NCBI RefSeq assembly: GCF_001426375.1
Contig: NZ_LMEO01000003.1
Location: 87,545-151,544 of the forward strand
From: Paenibacillus sp. Root444D2
Lineage (GTDB): Bacteria; Bacillota; Bacilli; Paenibacillales; NBRC-103111
DNA length: 64,000 nucleotides
Direction: 5' to 3'
The notes beneath the pieces were generated by a model. It worked only from the letters and a program-made list of their open reading frames with translations, was not told the DNA's origin and made no database searches. Of this stretch, positions 47,095 through 57,554 are shown piece by piece; positions within the stretch are counted from its first letter, which is position 1; every line of letters starts with the position of its first letter. The position numbers were made by a program, and so were the translations under genes.

Positions 47095-47278
47095 TGTTGT
47101 AAATAATGCAACAATTCACAAGCCAAATAGCAATTTTGCTATTTGAAGTTGCAGTTCGTACAACATTTCGACCCCATTTATTGCAAAATGGCCTTATAAG
47201 GTAATTATTGTTGTACTTGATGCAACAACCGGTGAGAAAAGCGGAATTCAGGTAGAAATTGTTGCACTTTATACAATA
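47095..47278. repeat. Hairpin array, GTTGTA/TACAAC class
   Basis: Four inverted repeats centred near 47104, 47156, 47218 and 47269, with spacing 52, 62 and 51 bp. Arms are of the type TTGTTGTA/TGCAACAA around five-base loops. Same class as 16409-16595. An additional palindrome AAATAGCAATTTTGCTATTT is at 47125-47144 between stems. A 141-codon frame across this region is not considered a gene. The rest of 46763-47094 holds no supported feature apart from a small CCTAG...CTAGG stem near 46810. Confidence 0.85.
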
Positions 47279-47327
47279 TGTAGCTGAAAGGATAAACAAG
47301 GGAAAATCTTCGCTTAGCCTAGAGTCA

Positions 47328-47402
47328 AAAAAATACACCTCGGCTCTCTGGTTCATAGGGCAGCTTAACGCTTCCATTTGACCATTTCCAGCTAAGGTGT
47401 AT
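47328..47402 (-). terminator. Terminator after the yesN-like gene
   Basis: Minus strand ATACACCT pairs with AGGTGTAT around a long partly structured loop, followed by seven T residues. Confidence 0.65.
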
Positions 47403-47470
47403 GTTTCATATCTTTGCAAGACGTATGTTTGTTATCTTTACAGCTGTATGCTTGTTATCTTTGCAATAAG
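47399..47470. repeat. Three 23-24-bp direct repeats at the 3' end of the yesN-like gene
   Basis: GTATGYTTGTTATCTTTRCA-type units begin at 47399, 47423 and 47446, ending four bases from the stop codon at 47474. Non-coding. Confidence 0.7.
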
Positions 47471-47473
47471 CAA

Positions 47474-48691
47474 TTACGACTGCATGGTTCCTTCTTTGCG
47501 GTACTGATTTGGCGCTATGCCTACTACTTTTTTAAAGGCTGTACTGAAATAATGCTGGGAGTCATAGCCCACTTTTTCGGAAATTTCAATAATCGTCATA
47601 TCCGTTGTACTCAGGTAATGAATCGCGTGTTTAATACGCGTATGAGTGAGCATATTCACAAAAGGTATACCTAGTTCTTGTTTGAATATTCTTCCCAAAT
47701 ACACAGGGGAAACCTTCATTTCATTGGCGATCATTTCCAACGTTATTTCCGGGTCGCTATATCTCTGTGCAATGTAATCCTTCGCCAGACGAACAAAAGG
47801 AGACAGATGTGCTTCTTTATATAAGGAAGTTCTCGCCTGCTGGTACACGTTAGAAACACCCGTAACGCCTTCTATGCCCTTCAGGAATTGAGAAGCTATG
47901 GATATTTTCAAATACGTTTGCACAGCCGCATCAATTTTCTCGATATCATCTGCGGGAACCGGTTCCCATACCAATACAACCAGCATCCCCAAATGGTCTC
48001 GAAATTTGACCAGCGTGTAGGGAGATAACAGCTCTTCAACGATATTCTCAATGGCAAACAAATAAAGCTGACGGTCTCTTTCAGATAAAAGTTCCTTACC
48101 TCTTGAATTCCCGGACCATTGAATAACACCTAGCGTACTCGGCGCTCGATCGGGCATCTTCAGAAACGCAAGCTGCTCTCTGATCTCAACCTCACTAAGT
48201 CCCCCATCCATCCATTCCAGGCAGAATCGTTCTCTTAATAGCGAGAAGTTCCTTTCGATCTGTTTGGAAGCCATTTGCAGATGCTCTTCTTTCTCCAAAG
48301 AAGAAGCCATTTGCTTTGTTATTTTCGTCAAAACATCTGCAAGCTGCGCAGGATTCACCGGTTTGAGGATATAATCATCCACATTCAGGCGGATGGCTGC
48401 TTGCGCATAGGTAAACTCATCGTGTCCGGTTATGATGATGATTTTGCAATCCGGCAGCTCCTCACGCATGTGTTTGATCAATGACATACCGTTCATTATG
48501 GGCATATTGAGATCAACAAGCAGGATATGAACACTATGCTTACGTGCCAGCTCTAAAGCCTCTTCACCGTCCTCTGCCTCTGCGACAACCTCCAAGCCAA
48601 GCTGATGCCAGTTCAAAGAACTTAGTATGCCTTCACGAATGATCGATTCATCATCTGCAATCAATACTTTCCAGGGCGGACTTACGATCAT
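47474..48691 (-). CDS. YesN-like response regulator (receiver plus AraC-type HTH)
   Basis: 405 residues. Receiver at about 5-125 with IADDESIIREG and phospho-Asp in LVDLNMPIMNG, a variable middle, and a C-terminal AraC/XylS double helix-turn-helix (ITLEMIANEMKVSPVYLGRIFKQELG, IIEISEKVGYDSQHYFSTAFKK). Partner of the YesM-like kinase, whose stop it overlaps by four bases. Likely activator of the sugar ABC transporter genes upstream in the cluster. Confidence 0.9.
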   Translation of the reverse strand: MIVSPPWKVLIADDESIIREGILSSLNWHQLGLEVVAEAEDGEEALELARKHSVHILLVDLNMPIMNGMSLIKHMREELPDCKIIIITGHDEFTYAQAAIRLNVDDYILKPVNPAQLADVLTKITKQMASSLEKEEHLQMASKQIERNFSLLRERFCLEWMDGGLSEVEIREQLAFLKMPDRAPSTLGVIQWSGNSRGKELLSERDRQLYLFAIENIVEELLSPYTLVKFRDHLGMLVVLVWEPVPADDIEKIDAAVQTYLKISIASQFLKGIEGVTGVSNVYQQARTSLYKEAHLSPFVRLAKDYIAQRYSDPEITLEMIANEMKVSPVYLGRIFKQELGIPFVNMLTHTRIKHAIHYLSTTDMTIIEISEKVGYDSQHYFSTAFKKVVGIAPNQYRKEGTMQS

Positions 48692-50547
48692 ACGGACACC
48701 TCTCTTTTTAATACTGGATGTGTAATCGTTACGGTTGTTCCCACTCCCTTTTTGCTTTCAATGGATACCCCATAAGCTTCTCCGAAGCTAATCACAATTC
48801 GTTCGTGCACATTCGTTAATCCATACCCCTCACCCGATGGAGGATTTGTTAGTATAAATGACGATTCCTGCCCTGCAGGAGGCGCATCCTGCTTATATTC
48901 ACTTGCTGCTGGGTTCGACTTAGAAGCAGCCGCTTCCAAGGTTCGCCTTAATCTCTCGAGCTTTTCCTCTGACATTCCTGCTCCGTTATCGCTAATGGTG
49001 ATAACCACTTTTTCAATCTCATTCCTAGCGTTTATGTCGATATTACCAGGTCCACGGCGCTCTTTAATCCCATGATAGATGGCATTCTCGACAATTGGTT
49101 GAAGAATCAATTTGAGCACATACAGCTGATGGAGCGAAGGGTCAATGACAATGGAATAATTCAATTTTTCCTTGTACCTTGTTTTTTGAATGATGAGATA
49201 ACTCTTCACGTGCTCGAATTCTTCCATCAGCGTAATGACTTCATTCCCCTTACTAAGGCCTATGCGAAAGAGCCTTGAAAGCGAATCGACCACTTCCGTC
49301 ACTTCATGAGCCCCGCTTTTACGAGCTAACCATAGAATTGTATCGAGTGTATTGTATAAAAAATGCGGTTTTATTTGCGCTTGCAGACTTCGCAATTCCG
49401 CTTCCCTCTTTTGCCGCTGCTCCTTCTCGACCAAACCGATCAGCTTCGTAATTTGCATCAGCATTGTGTTGAAGCTTCGTCCCAACATGCCGACCTCATC
49501 TGTTCTTTCATCCTTGAAACGGATAGACAGATTACCATCCTCTGCTCTTCTCATGAATGACGTTAGCTGCCAAATAGGGAGAGAGATGGTATAGGATAAA
49601 TAATAGGAGGCCGCAATCCCGAGCAAGCATACAACGAAAACAAACATGATCAAATAAAGGCGGATTTCACGGACCTCTCGGACCGTCTCTTGCGTTGAAA
49701 ATACACCCACCGTTGTCCAATTCGTAAAGGCAGATTTCCGATAAATGAACTGCATGTAGGTGCCATCGATCGTTTTAGAAAAAGTACCCGCGGGATTCTC
49801 GTCAATCCAGTTTCGCTGAAACTTGCTCACAAGAGGATGCTCCGGTGTATAGATACTTTCGCCTTTATTATCGATAACCATCAAGTAGCCCGATTTCCCC
49901 AAGCTTACGTCCTGTACGGTTTCTGCGATGACTCTAAGTTTTAAATCAATAAGAATGACACCTTTGACCGCTTGGGTTTCGGGATCCAGAATCGCCCTGA
50001 CCACGGAGACAATATCCTCATCCTTGTAGTCAACGTGCGTGGTAACATTTCTTCCCGAGGGATGGCCCACAATGCTGAATATCCCTTTTTGATCAACAGC
50101 TTCCTTATACCAACTTTCTTCGGTTAAGCTCCGGGTTGTTCGGGCGTACATTTCGTTACTGAGGTAATCCCCCTTTGCATTCACCACCAGGATACCCGCT
50201 ACTTCGGAATAAAGGGTTGTAAATCCTTGAAGGAATATCCGCATATCGTAGGTCTCAGATGCCTGCATGGCTGGCTCACCGCTTAGAAACCGCCTGACTT
50301 GTGGGTTAAAGGAAGTGAAATAGGTAATATTCTGTAAATTCCCCGCATACGCTTCCAGCGATTTATTCACATTTCCGATTAATTGAGACGTATGCTCATT
50401 AACCTGTTTTTCGATAATGCGATCAGTCGCTAATGCAATCAGAATACCCAGACAAATAGCCGGCAAAATGCTAATTAGTAAGAAGTGCATGATTAACTTA
50501 TAACGGATTGGCCAGTTATTCAGTGTAATCCATTTGAACATCTTCAT
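48688..50547 (-). CDS. YesM-like sensor histidine kinase
   Basis: 619 residues from ATG 50547, which has GAGGTG six bases upstream (the frame is open to 50604 but unsupported). Membrane helix near residues 20-40, extracellular Cache-type domain, second helix near 305-325 (LYLIMFVFVVCLLGIAASYY), HAMP, then His_kinase with QIKPHFLYNTLDTILW and an ATPase domain (LQPIVENAIYHGI, DNGAGMSEE). Sits between the anchored binding protein and the YesN-like regulator, suggesting the three form one sensory unit. Confidence 0.91.
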   Translation of the reverse strand: MKMFKWITLNNWPIRYKLIMHFLLISILPAICLGILIALATDRIIEKQVNEHTSQLIGNVNKSLEAYAGNLQNITYFTSFNPQVRRFLSGEPAMQASETYDMRIFLQGFTTLYSEVAGILVVNAKGDYLSNEMYARTTRSLTEESWYKEAVDQKGIFSIVGHPSGRNVTTHVDYKDEDIVSVVRAILDPETQAVKGVILIDLKLRVIAETVQDVSLGKSGYLMVIDNKGESIYTPEHPLVSKFQRNWIDENPAGTFSKTIDGTYMQFIYRKSAFTNWTTVGVFSTQETVREVREIRLYLIMFVFVVCLLGIAASYYLSYTISLPIWQLTSFMRRAEDGNLSIRFKDERTDEVGMLGRSFNTMLMQITKLIGLVEKEQRQKREAELRSLQAQIKPHFLYNTLDTILWLARKSGAHEVTEVVDSLSRLFRIGLSKGNEVITLMEEFEHVKSYLIIQKTRYKEKLNYSIVIDPSLHQLYVLKLILQPIVENAIYHGIKERRGPGNIDINARNEIEKVVITISDNGAGMSEEKLERLRRTLEAAASKSNPAASEYKQDAPPAGQESSFILTNPPSGEGYGLTNVHERIVISFGEAYGVSIESKKGVGTTVTITHPVLKREVSV

Positions 50548-50578
50548 GCGCTTCACCTCATCATTTGCCTCTAAGCTG

Positions 50579-51595
50579 TCATTTGGCATAATAGATATCG
50601 ACATTTTCTTTTGTCACGATTGTAATTCCTGTATCCACGTAGGTAGGAACAAGCGGCTCCTTAGCATTTTGCAGCGGTAAATGCGATTTCTGAGCTTCCT
50701 TTTGTAGATGGAGTAAATGCATAAGCGACCAATACCCCATATTCCAGGTACCTTGTGCAAGCGTTGCTGAAATGGTCTCGTTCTTCACCATATCAAGTGT
50801 CCCTTTATCGGTATCAAATCCAATAATTTTCACTTGTGAAAGCCGATTCAAGCTTTTCACTGCATTACCTACACCCACACCGCCATTGGCCTCAGTAGCA
50901 AATATACCGTTCAAATCCGGATGATCCTTGAGTACTTTAGCGGCAATCCGTTCGGATGCCAATTGATCCCCTTTACCATCTTCTATCGCTATAATTTGGA
51001 GATTGGGATAGCTGCTTCGGATTGTATCCTGAAATCCAGCCATGCGATCCTGGTGATTTAGTTGATTAGGCAGCGTAATAATCGCAAGCTTCCCCTGGGT
51101 CCCGGTCAGCTCAGCCATTTTGTGAGCTGCGCTTACGCCAGCATTATAATTATTCGTTCCCAGAAAAGAGTAGGCTTCACTCTTAGGTGCGCCAGAATCG
51201 AATAATACGACAGGTATGCCCGCTTCGACAGCTTTATTAATGGTCACAACGAGTGCGTTCGGATTGATCGCCGAGACCGCTATTCCTGCCGGCTTCTTGG
51301 CAATTACTTGTTCCAAAACCGTTATCTCTTCGTACACATCGTACTGAGTAGCGCCTCGATACTCGACGGAAACATTCAATATCTTCGCAGCATCCTCGAA
51401 GCCTTTGAGACAACTTTTCCAATAATCAATGCCGGACTGGAAGTTGACCATTACATACTTCTCTTCGATGTTTCCTTGGAGACCGCGATTCATTTGCTTA
51501 AGCGATTGATCCGTAGACTCGCGGTATTGATAAAAATAAAGGAAAAGCAAAAAAGTTGCGATCAGTATCGCATACACCATCAACAGCTTTTTCAT
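50579..51595 (-). CDS. Membrane-anchored sugar-binding protein, probable kinase co-sensor
   Basis: 338-residue type I periplasmic-binding fold (RbsB/XylF-like). The N-terminal helix LLMVYAILIATFLLFLYFY has no lipobox Cys and no clear cleavage site, so the protein is probably anchored. Binding-fold landmarks: MVNFQSGIDYWKSCLKGFEDAA, LFDSGAP, GIFATEANGGVGVGNAV, KIIGFDTDKGTLDMV. AGGAGG before ATG 51595. Its position beside a YesM/YesN pair recalls the XylFII-LytS-YesN xylose-sensing system of clostridia, in which a binding protein docks on the kinase. Sensing rather than transport is inferred. Confidence 0.87.
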   Translation of the reverse strand: MKKLLMVYAILIATFLLFLYFYQYRESTDQSLKQMNRGLQGNIEEKYVMVNFQSGIDYWKSCLKGFEDAAKILNVSVEYRGATQYDVYEEITVLEQVIAKKPAGIAVSAINPNALVVTINKAVEAGIPVVLFDSGAPKSEAYSFLGTNNYNAGVSAAHKMAELTGTQGKLAIITLPNQLNHQDRMAGFQDTIRSSYPNLQIIAIEDGKGDQLASERIAAKVLKDHPDLNGIFATEANGGVGVGNAVKSLNRLSQVKIIGFDTDKGTLDMVKNETISATLAQGTWNMGYWSLMHLLHLQKEAQKSHLPLQNAKEPLVPTYVDTGITIVTKENVDIYYAK

Positions 51596-51633
51596 ACTTG
51601 TTCCTCCTATAACCTTCTGCACGCAGATGAGCT

Positions 51634-53358
51634 CTATATGTCATTCGATCTTAATTGAAATTTACCGATTAATTCATCTAGTTCTTCCGCCATCCCGCTT
51701 AAAACGTTGGCAGAGGACACGATTTCTTCCATACTCGCAAACTGCTCTTCCATGTTTATGGACACTTCTTTCGTTCCCGAAGCCGTGTGCTTGGCCACAT
51801 CTTCTATCGAACGAAGAACTTCTAGAGCTGTTTGCGATTTCTGAGAAATGTCTGAGGATTGCAGGGATACCTGGCTTATTTGCGCGCTAACCTCTTCGAT
51901 TTCTTTTTTTATTCGTTCAAACGCCACGTTCGCTTCATTGACAACTGAAATCCCTGTGCTCACTTCTTGTGAACCTGCCTCACAGGAATGTGCGACTTCG
52001 CCCATTTCCTCTTGTATCGCATTCACCAATCTAGCTACTTCATCTGCAGCCTCAGTTGTTTGCTTAGATAAATGACGAACTTCTTGAGCAACAACCGCGA
52101 AGCCTTTGCCCGCTTCACCTGCTCTAGCCGCTTCAATCGAAGCGTTAAGCGCAAGTAAATTGGTTTGTCTGGAAATATTGGCAATCAGATCGTTCGCGGC
52201 AAGGACATGCATGACGTGAGTACCTAAGCGCCCAACGGAATCCGAAAGCACTTTCATTTTATTATAAATGGCGTTCATTTGGCTAATGGATAATTCGATA
52301 GAGGCCGTCCCCCTACTAACAGCTGCCAATGCGTGAGACGACGTTTCATTCGTTAATCCAGTAATCGAGGCAATTTGCTGTACGGAATGATCCATTTGAG
52401 CAAGGAAAGCAATTCCCGTCATCATATGCTGTACCTGGGATTCGGAGCCTGCGGAAATCTCTTGCACAACCGTCGTGATTTGCTCCGACGCTTGGCTCAA
52501 ATGCTCGGTATTACCGCTGAGCTCTTCTGCTGCTGCAGATACATGCTTCGCATGATCGTCAACCTGGCTAATGATTTTAAACAAATTGCCTTTCATTTGA
52601 TTGAAAGCCTCCGCCAAGTCATGAAGCTCATCACGGCTGCGGACTCTAATATCTCGGCCCGTTAAATCACAAGAAGCTATATCTCTCGCCGCTTTAACAA
52701 TCGTCCTGAGAGGGGTGATAATCATTCTGGAGACCATCCATCCTATGGCTAACGCGATCACTAAAGCCGTGATGCTTACCCATATGAGCTTGTAAATGGT
52801 TTGATCCATCATATTGCCATTTTCCACTTTCTTCAATTCCATGATGTTCTTTTGCTTTTTCTGAATCTTCTCAGCAAGCTTGGTTAAATTTTGAGTGAGA
52901 GGTACGGTCCTTTGAAAACTGGATTTCGTCTTCTCAAGATCATGCACCAATCCGGCAATCGTCTCGATTGACTCACCCATGACCTTATAGTAAGTTTGAT
53001 CTTCCGCATTCTCGTCGATACCCTTGATGTCTTGCACCAAAGCATTAAGCTTCTGATTGCTTTCGAGAATTGCTTGAACTTTCTCCGGAGAAGGTTCAAT
53101 GACATAGTTGGACATAAGGCTATACTGCAATTGTGTTTGGTATTGGATATCTGAAGCAAGCTGCAGAATTATGGCATTATGATTTAATAAATTCACATAG
53201 GATAAGTTAATTTTTTTCAGAAAATAGTAAGATAATCCGCTCGTCACTGCGACTAATAAAGCGATAACCACAAAGGCTATCATCAGTTTTGAACGCAAAG
53301 AAAAAGAGAGCACCTTGAAGGGATTACCTCTTAGCCATGTCATACGTTTACTCATCAT
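51634..53358 (-). CDS. Methyl-accepting chemotaxis protein
   Basis: 574 residues: helix 1 (about 25-48), a four-helix-bundle-like extracellular domain of about 140 residues, helix 2 (about 190-212), HAMP ([14 protein letters not shown] onward) and the conserved signalling tip [21 protein letters not shown]. Located between the sugar ABC transporter and the anchored binding protein on the same strand. Chemotaxis to the same sugar, perhaps through the binding protein, is a reasonable guess. No CheB/CheR-type genes are nearby. Confidence 0.92.
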   Translation of the reverse strand: MMSKRMTWLRGNPFKVLSFSLRSKLMIAFVVIALLVAVTSGLSYYFLKKINLSYVNLLNHNAIILQLASDIQYQTQLQYSLMSNYVIEPSPEKVQAILESNQKLNALVQDIKGIDENAEDQTYYKVMGESIETIAGLVHDLEKTKSSFQRTVPLTQNLTKLAEKIQKKQKNIMELKKVENGNMMDQTIYKLIWVSITALVIALAIGWMVSRMIITPLRTIVKAARDIASCDLTGRDIRVRSRDELHDLAEAFNQMKGNLFKIISQVDDHAKHVSAAAEELSGNTEHLSQASEQITTVVQEISAGSESQVQHMMTGIAFLAQMDHSVQQIASITGLTNETSSHALAAVSRGTASIELSISQMNAIYNKMKVLSDSVGRLGTHVMHVLAANDLIANISRQTNLLALNASIEAARAGEAGKGFAVVAQEVRHLSKQTTEAADEVARLVNAIQEEMGEVAHSCEAGSQEVSTGISVVNEANVAFERIKKEIEEVSAQISQVSLQSSDISQKSQTALEVLRSIEDVAKHTASGTKEVSINMEEQFASMEEIVSSANVLSGMAEELDELIGKFQLRSNDI

Positions 53359-53387
53359 TTATCCCCCACTCCGTAGGTGTAAGCCGC

Positions 53388-53432
53388 AAATAAGACTCTC
53401 CTTTTCAGGAAAAGTCTTATTTGATCCTCTAT
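53388..53432 (-). other. Hairpin after the sugar permease gene
   Basis: AAATAAGACT pairs with AGTCTTATTT around TCCTTTTCAGGAA-type inner stem, 16 bp after the permease stop. No T-run follows on the minus strand. Its outer arms resemble the AATAAGAG-class array stems. It may be a weak terminator or an RNA-stability element between transporter and chemoreceptor genes. Confidence 0.5.
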
Positions 53433-53447
53433 TGCCTAGTTATCTTA

Positions 53448-54611
53448 CTAAGCAGTTTTTGATTTATTGTAAATATCAAAACCTACCGCAAATAACAACA
53501 CCAATCCCTTGATACCCTGCTGCCAGTCAATACCTAAGCCGACTAAGGACATCCCATTATTCATGACACCCATCACAAGTCCACCGATGATAGCCCCAAT
53601 AACCGTACCAATGCCACCAGTCGCGGAAGCACCGCCAATGAAGCACGCAGCGATGGCATCTAGCTCAAAGTTTACCCCCGCTTTAGGCGTAGCCGCATTT
53701 AACCTTGCCGCAAATACGAGACCGGATAGCGCTGCCATGACCCCCATATTTACGAACACCCAGAAGGTCACATGCTTCGTTTTGATTCCTGATAATTTAG
53801 CCGCTTTTTCACTTCCGCCAAGCGCATAAATATGGCGACCCATGATCGTTTTATTCATAACGAAGGAGTAAATCACAACAAGCACAAACAAAAGAACCAG
53901 GATGTTAGGAATACCTTCATAAGTGGCCAGTACATACGTAAATACGTTAATGATCAGGACCATGACGGCAATTTTAGCAATCAACCATCCCATCGGCATA
54001 ACATCAAAGTTATATTTGACTTGATTCTTTCTTTTTCTAAGCTCACTCCACACCAAAATAAGGGATAATACAACTCCGATGATCAGTGTAGTGTTATGCA
54101 TTGTGCTTCCATTTAATACATCAGGTATAAAGCCTGAGCTGATTTTCTGAAAAGCCTTCGGAAACGGTGCGATAGACATCCCCTTCAAGACGATCATCGT
54201 CAACCCCCGGAAGAGGAGCATCCCCGCCAGCGTAACGATAAAAGATGGAATTCTCACATAGGCGACCCAAAAGCCCTGCCACGCCCCTACCAATGCTCCA
54301 ATGACCAAAGAAATGATAACTGCTAAGACAAAAGGAACTTTCATATCGACCATCAGAACGGCTGACACAGCCCCTACAAAAGCGGCTACAGATCCTACAG
54401 ATAAGTCGATATTCCCCGTGATAATGACCAATAACATGCCAATCGCGAGCACCAAAATGTAACTATTTTGCAAAATCAAGTTCGTCACATTCAGAGATTT
54501 TAACAGTACCCCATCCGTCATGATTTGAAAAAATACCGTAATTAAGACTAGTGCTATAATCATGCCGTATTGACGGATGTTGCTTTTAAACATTTTACTC
54601 AGTGTTTCCAT
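53448..54611 (-). CDS. gguB: Sugar ABC transporter permease, GguB/XylH type
   Basis: 387-residue membrane protein with about ten helices. Family signatures of the BPD_transp_2 class: [52 protein letters not shown] and [19 protein letters not shown]. Overlaps the ATPase gene by 17 bp. Start ATG has GGGGGA seven bases upstream. Confidence 0.92.
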   Translation of the reverse strand: METLSKMFKSNIRQYGMIIALVLITVFFQIMTDGVLLKSLNVTNLILQNSYILVLAIGMLLVIITGNIDLSVGSVAAFVGAVSAVLMVDMKVPFVLAVIISLVIGALVGAWQGFWVAYVRIPSFIVTLAGMLLFRGLTMIVLKGMSIAPFPKAFQKISSGFIPDVLNGSTMHNTTLIIGVVLSLILVWSELRKRKNQVKYNFDVMPMGWLIAKIAVMVLIINVFTYVLATYEGIPNILVLLFVLVVIYSFVMNKTIMGRHIYALGGSEKAAKLSGIKTKHVTFWVFVNMGVMAALSGLVFAARLNAATPKAGVNFELDAIAACFIGGASATGGIGTVIGAIIGGLVMGVMNNGMSLVGLGIDWQQGIKGLVLLFAVGFDIYNKSKTA

Positions 54612-56145
54612 GCATGTGTCCCCCTGCCCTCGTTATGCACTTCATGATTTCTTCCTGTGAAGCTTTCTCTTTACTTAATTCGCCAACCATTTTCCCCTCA
54701 TTCATCACGTAGACACGGTCACACATACCCAGAATTTCGGGAAGCTCCGAGGAAATAAGCAGGATGCCTTTGCCCTCCATTGCTAATTGATTGATGATCG
54801 TATAAATCTCATATTTGGCCCCCACATCGATACCCCGTGTTGGTTCATCAAGAATGAGAATATCCGGCTCTGAAAAGATCCATTTGCTTAAAACGACCTT
54901 CTGTTGATTGCCACCGCTCAAATTCCCTGTTTTCTGTAAAATGCTCGGTGTCTTAATATTCATCTTTTGGCGAAAGCTCTCCGCGTGGACAACTTCTTCA
55001 TTCTCATTGACGACCTTATTTTTCGAAATCTTATCCAGTCTGGCCAGCGTTATGTTTCTTTTAATATCGTCAATCAAGATTAATCCATAGTTCTTGCGGT
55101 CTTCCGTCACATAAGCAACACCATGATGAATGGCCTTATCAATCGTTGGCAGGTGAATTTCCTTGCCATCTTTATATAAATGACCGCTGATTTTCTTCCC
55201 ATAGGATTTGCCGAAAATACTCATCGCCAGTTCCGTTCTACCTGCTCCCATTAATCCCGCAATGCCGACAATTTCACCTTTACGAATGTTCAAATTGACT
55301 TGATCGATGACTTTACGATTGTCTTGCAGAGGGTGATAAACATTCCAATCCTTTACTTCAAACAGCGTCTCACCGATTTGCGGCTCCCTCATGGGGTAAC
55401 GATGTGTTAAATCCCGGCCTACCATGCCTTTAATAATGCGGTCTTCCGTAATTTGGTCTTTCCTCATATCCAACGTTTCTATGGTTTGACCATCCCTAAG
55501 AATGGTAATCGAATCCGCCACCTTAGAAATTTCATTTAATTTGTGGGAAATCAGAATAGAAGAGATTCCTTGTTTCTTAAATTCCAGCAATAAATTCAGC
55601 AGATTATCGCTATCCTCTTCGTTCAAAGCAGCTGTAGGTTCATCCAAGATCAGCAGCTTTACCTTCTTTGATAACGCTTTTGCGATTTCCACCAATTGCT
55701 GCTTGCCGACACCTATATTGATCGTCAATGTTGTGGGCTGCTCACTTAATCCAACCTTTTGCAGTAGTTCCCTTGTCTTCACAATGGTATCATTCCAATT
55801 GATGATCCCTCGTGAGGTTTGTTCATTCCCCAAAAAGATATTCTCTGCAATCGATAAATAGGGAATAAGCGCTAATTCTTGGTGAATAATAACGATCCCC
55901 AAATTCTCACTTTGTTTGATATCCTTGAACTCACAAACTTGACCCTTGAACAGAATATCGCCATCATAGGATCCGTGTGGATATACGCCGCTTAAAACTT
56001 TCATAAGCGTGGACTTGCCTGCGCCATTCTCACCAAGCAGGGCGTGAATCTCGCCTTCTTGAACACGTAAATTCACATTACTGAGCGCTTTCACACCCGG
56101 AAATGTTTTCGTAATATTTTTCATTTCCAATATGGCATCCGACAT
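54595..56145 (-). CDS. gguA: Sugar ABC transporter ATPase, GguA/XylG type
   Basis: 516 residues with two fused ABC domains. The first has Walker [10 protein letters not shown] and Walker [12 protein letters not shown]; the second has a degenerate Walker A (GLMGAGRTE) but an intact [14 protein letters not shown] and [11 protein letters not shown], as is normal for monosaccharide transporters. Lies 90 bp after the binding-protein gene. Confidence 0.93.
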   Translation of the reverse strand: MSDAILEMKNITKTFPGVKALSNVNLRVQEGEIHALLGENGAGKSTLMKVLSGVYPHGSYDGDILFKGQVCEFKDIKQSENLGIVIIHQELALIPYLSIAENIFLGNEQTSRGIINWNDTIVKTRELLQKVGLSEQPTTLTINIGVGKQQLVEIAKALSKKVKLLILDEPTAALNEEDSDNLLNLLLEFKKQGISSILISHKLNEISKVADSITILRDGQTIETLDMRKDQITEDRIIKGMVGRDLTHRYPMREPQIGETLFEVKDWNVYHPLQDNRKVIDQVNLNIRKGEIVGIAGLMGAGRTELAMSIFGKSYGKKISGHLYKDGKEIHLPTIDKAIHHGVAYVTEDRKNYGLILIDDIKRNITLARLDKISKNKVVNENEEVVHAESFRQKMNIKTPSILQKTGNLSGGNQQKVVLSKWIFSEPDILILDEPTRGIDVGAKYEIYTIINQLAMEGKGILLISSELPEILGMCDRVYVMNEGKMVGELSKEKASQEEIMKCITRAGGHMHGNTE

Positions 56146-56235
56146 GCGATCACCAAGCCTTCCATGTAATAAATGATCTAGCGATAGTCACGCTCGGCTA
56201 TCACTAGATCATTTAGGTAGTTCCTAGGTTGACAA

Positions 56236-57366
56236 TTATTTACCTAATTTATCTTTTGTGTAGTAGCCGCTGCCTACTAAGATTGATTCATAGTTGGATA
56301 CATCTACGGATACTGGCTCAAGCAGGTAAGAAGGAACAACTTTAACCCCATTGTTATACGTTTTTGTATCGTTTACTTCGGGTTTGGTTCCTTTTAGAAT
56401 ACTGTCTGCAATCGCAACCGCTTTTTTAGCTAACTCACGAGTATCCTTAAATACTGTTTGTGTTTGTTCCCCAGAAATGATCGATTTAACGGAAGCAAGT
56501 TCTGCGTCTTGCCCAGTAATTACCGGAAGCGCCTTGCCTGCTGTCCCATAGCCAACACCTTTAAGGGAAGATAGGATTCCGATACTGATGCCATCATAAG
56601 GAGACAACACAGCATCCACTTTATCAGAAGCATAGTTCTTACTTAGCAGATTATCCATTCTGGATTGGGCAACCGAACCATCCCATCTTAATGTAGCTAC
56701 TTGCTCGAACGCCGTTTGCTTGCTCTTCACCACTAATTTACCGGAATCCAGGTAAGGCTTCAGTACGGAAATAGCTCCATCAAAGAAGAAATGTGCATTG
56801 TTATCATCAGGTGATCCAGCGAAAAGCTCAATATTGAATGGGCCTTTGCCATCTTTCAAACCTAGCTTTTTCTCGATATAGGAAGCTTGCAGTACGCCTA
56901 CCTTGAAATTATCGAATGTCGCATAGTAGCTCACAAACTCACTCTTTTTAATTAAACGGTCGTACGCGATAACTTCGATCTTGGCATCATGCGCTTTCTT
57001 AAGAACGTCCGTCAAAGATTCTCCGTCAATCGGTGCGATAACGAGGATATTAACACCTTTGGTAATCATATTTTCAATTTGAGCGACTTGGTTCTCAATT
57101 ACGTCTTCCGCATATTGCAGGTCAGTTTTATAACCTAACTTTTCGAATTCCTTCACCATGTTAGCTCCGTCGCTCACCCATCTTTCGGATGATTTCGTCG
57201 GCATCGAAATTCCTACTTTACCTCCGGCTTTTGCATCCGTTTTGGCTGCTGCTGTTGGCGCCGCTGTGCTTGCCGCATCTTTTTGTTCCGTCGTTGCGGT
57301 TTTAGCCCCGCAAGCGGAAATCACCAACATCAAAGATAATAAAACCAAAGATACCATTTTTTTCAT
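56236..57366 (-). CDS. chvE: ChvE-type sugar-binding lipoprotein
   Basis: 376 residues from ATG 57366 (GAGGGG upstream). Signal peptide with lipobox ISAC, an Ala/Thr/Lys-rich linker, then a body strikingly similar to ChvE/multiple-sugar-binding proteins: [87 protein letters not shown] and [16 protein letters not shown]. ChvE binds galactose, glucose, arabinose, xylose and related sugars. Exact sugar here is unknown. Preceded by a cre-like site. Confidence 0.93.
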   Translation of the reverse strand: MKKMVSLVLLSLMLVISACGAKTATTEQKDAASTAAPTAAAKTDAKAGGKVGISMPTKSSERWVSDGANMVKEFEKLGYKTDLQYAEDVIENQVAQIENMITKGVNILVIAPIDGESLTDVLKKAHDAKIEVIAYDRLIKKSEFVSYYATFDNFKVGVLQASYIEKKLGLKDGKGPFNIELFAGSPDDNNAHFFFDGAISVLKPYLDSGKLVVKSKQTAFEQVATLRWDGSVAQSRMDNLLSKNYASDKVDAVLSPYDGISIGILSSLKGVGYGTAGKALPVITGQDAELASVKSIISGEQTQTVFKDTRELAKKAVAIADSILKGTKPEVNDTKTYNNGVKVVPSYLLEPVSVDVSNYESILVGSGYYTKDKLGK

Positions 57367-57412
57367 TTGAACTACCCCTCTCTTTGCCTCAGCTTCGTGT
57401 TTCATAGACCTA

Positions 57413-57494
57413 AGTATAGGGCTGAAGGCAGTCAGCGTCTTTTCAAAAAAACAACTCGTTTTTATAAATATTAAACTTATTTAAACGCTTTCAT
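57413..57494 (-). promoter_or_regulatory. cre-like CcpA site and probable -10 box upstream of chvE
   Basis: Minus strand ATGAAAGCGTTTAAAT (57479-57494) closely matches the cre consensus; TATACT (57413-57418) is a likely -10 box. No -35 box at standard spacing is clear. Catabolite control of the sugar transporter is expected. Confidence 0.6.
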
Positions 57495-57509
57495 CTTGTG
57501 CCATACATA

Positions 57510-57543
57510 GAAAAGCCGCCAGGATATCATCCTGACGGCTTTC
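57510..57543 (-). terminator. Terminator after the deaminase gene
   Basis: Minus strand AAAGCCGTCAGGAT pairs with ATCCTGGCGGCTTT with one mismatch, ending in TTTTC, 12 bp after the stop at 57555. Confidence 0.85.
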
Positions 57544-57554
57544 CTTTACACGTT

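Noticed and set aside
46994..47419. A 141-codon frame on the minus strand upstream of pucL
   Set aside because: It runs through the hairpin array and the yesN-like terminator, has no ribosome site and no recognisable protein features.
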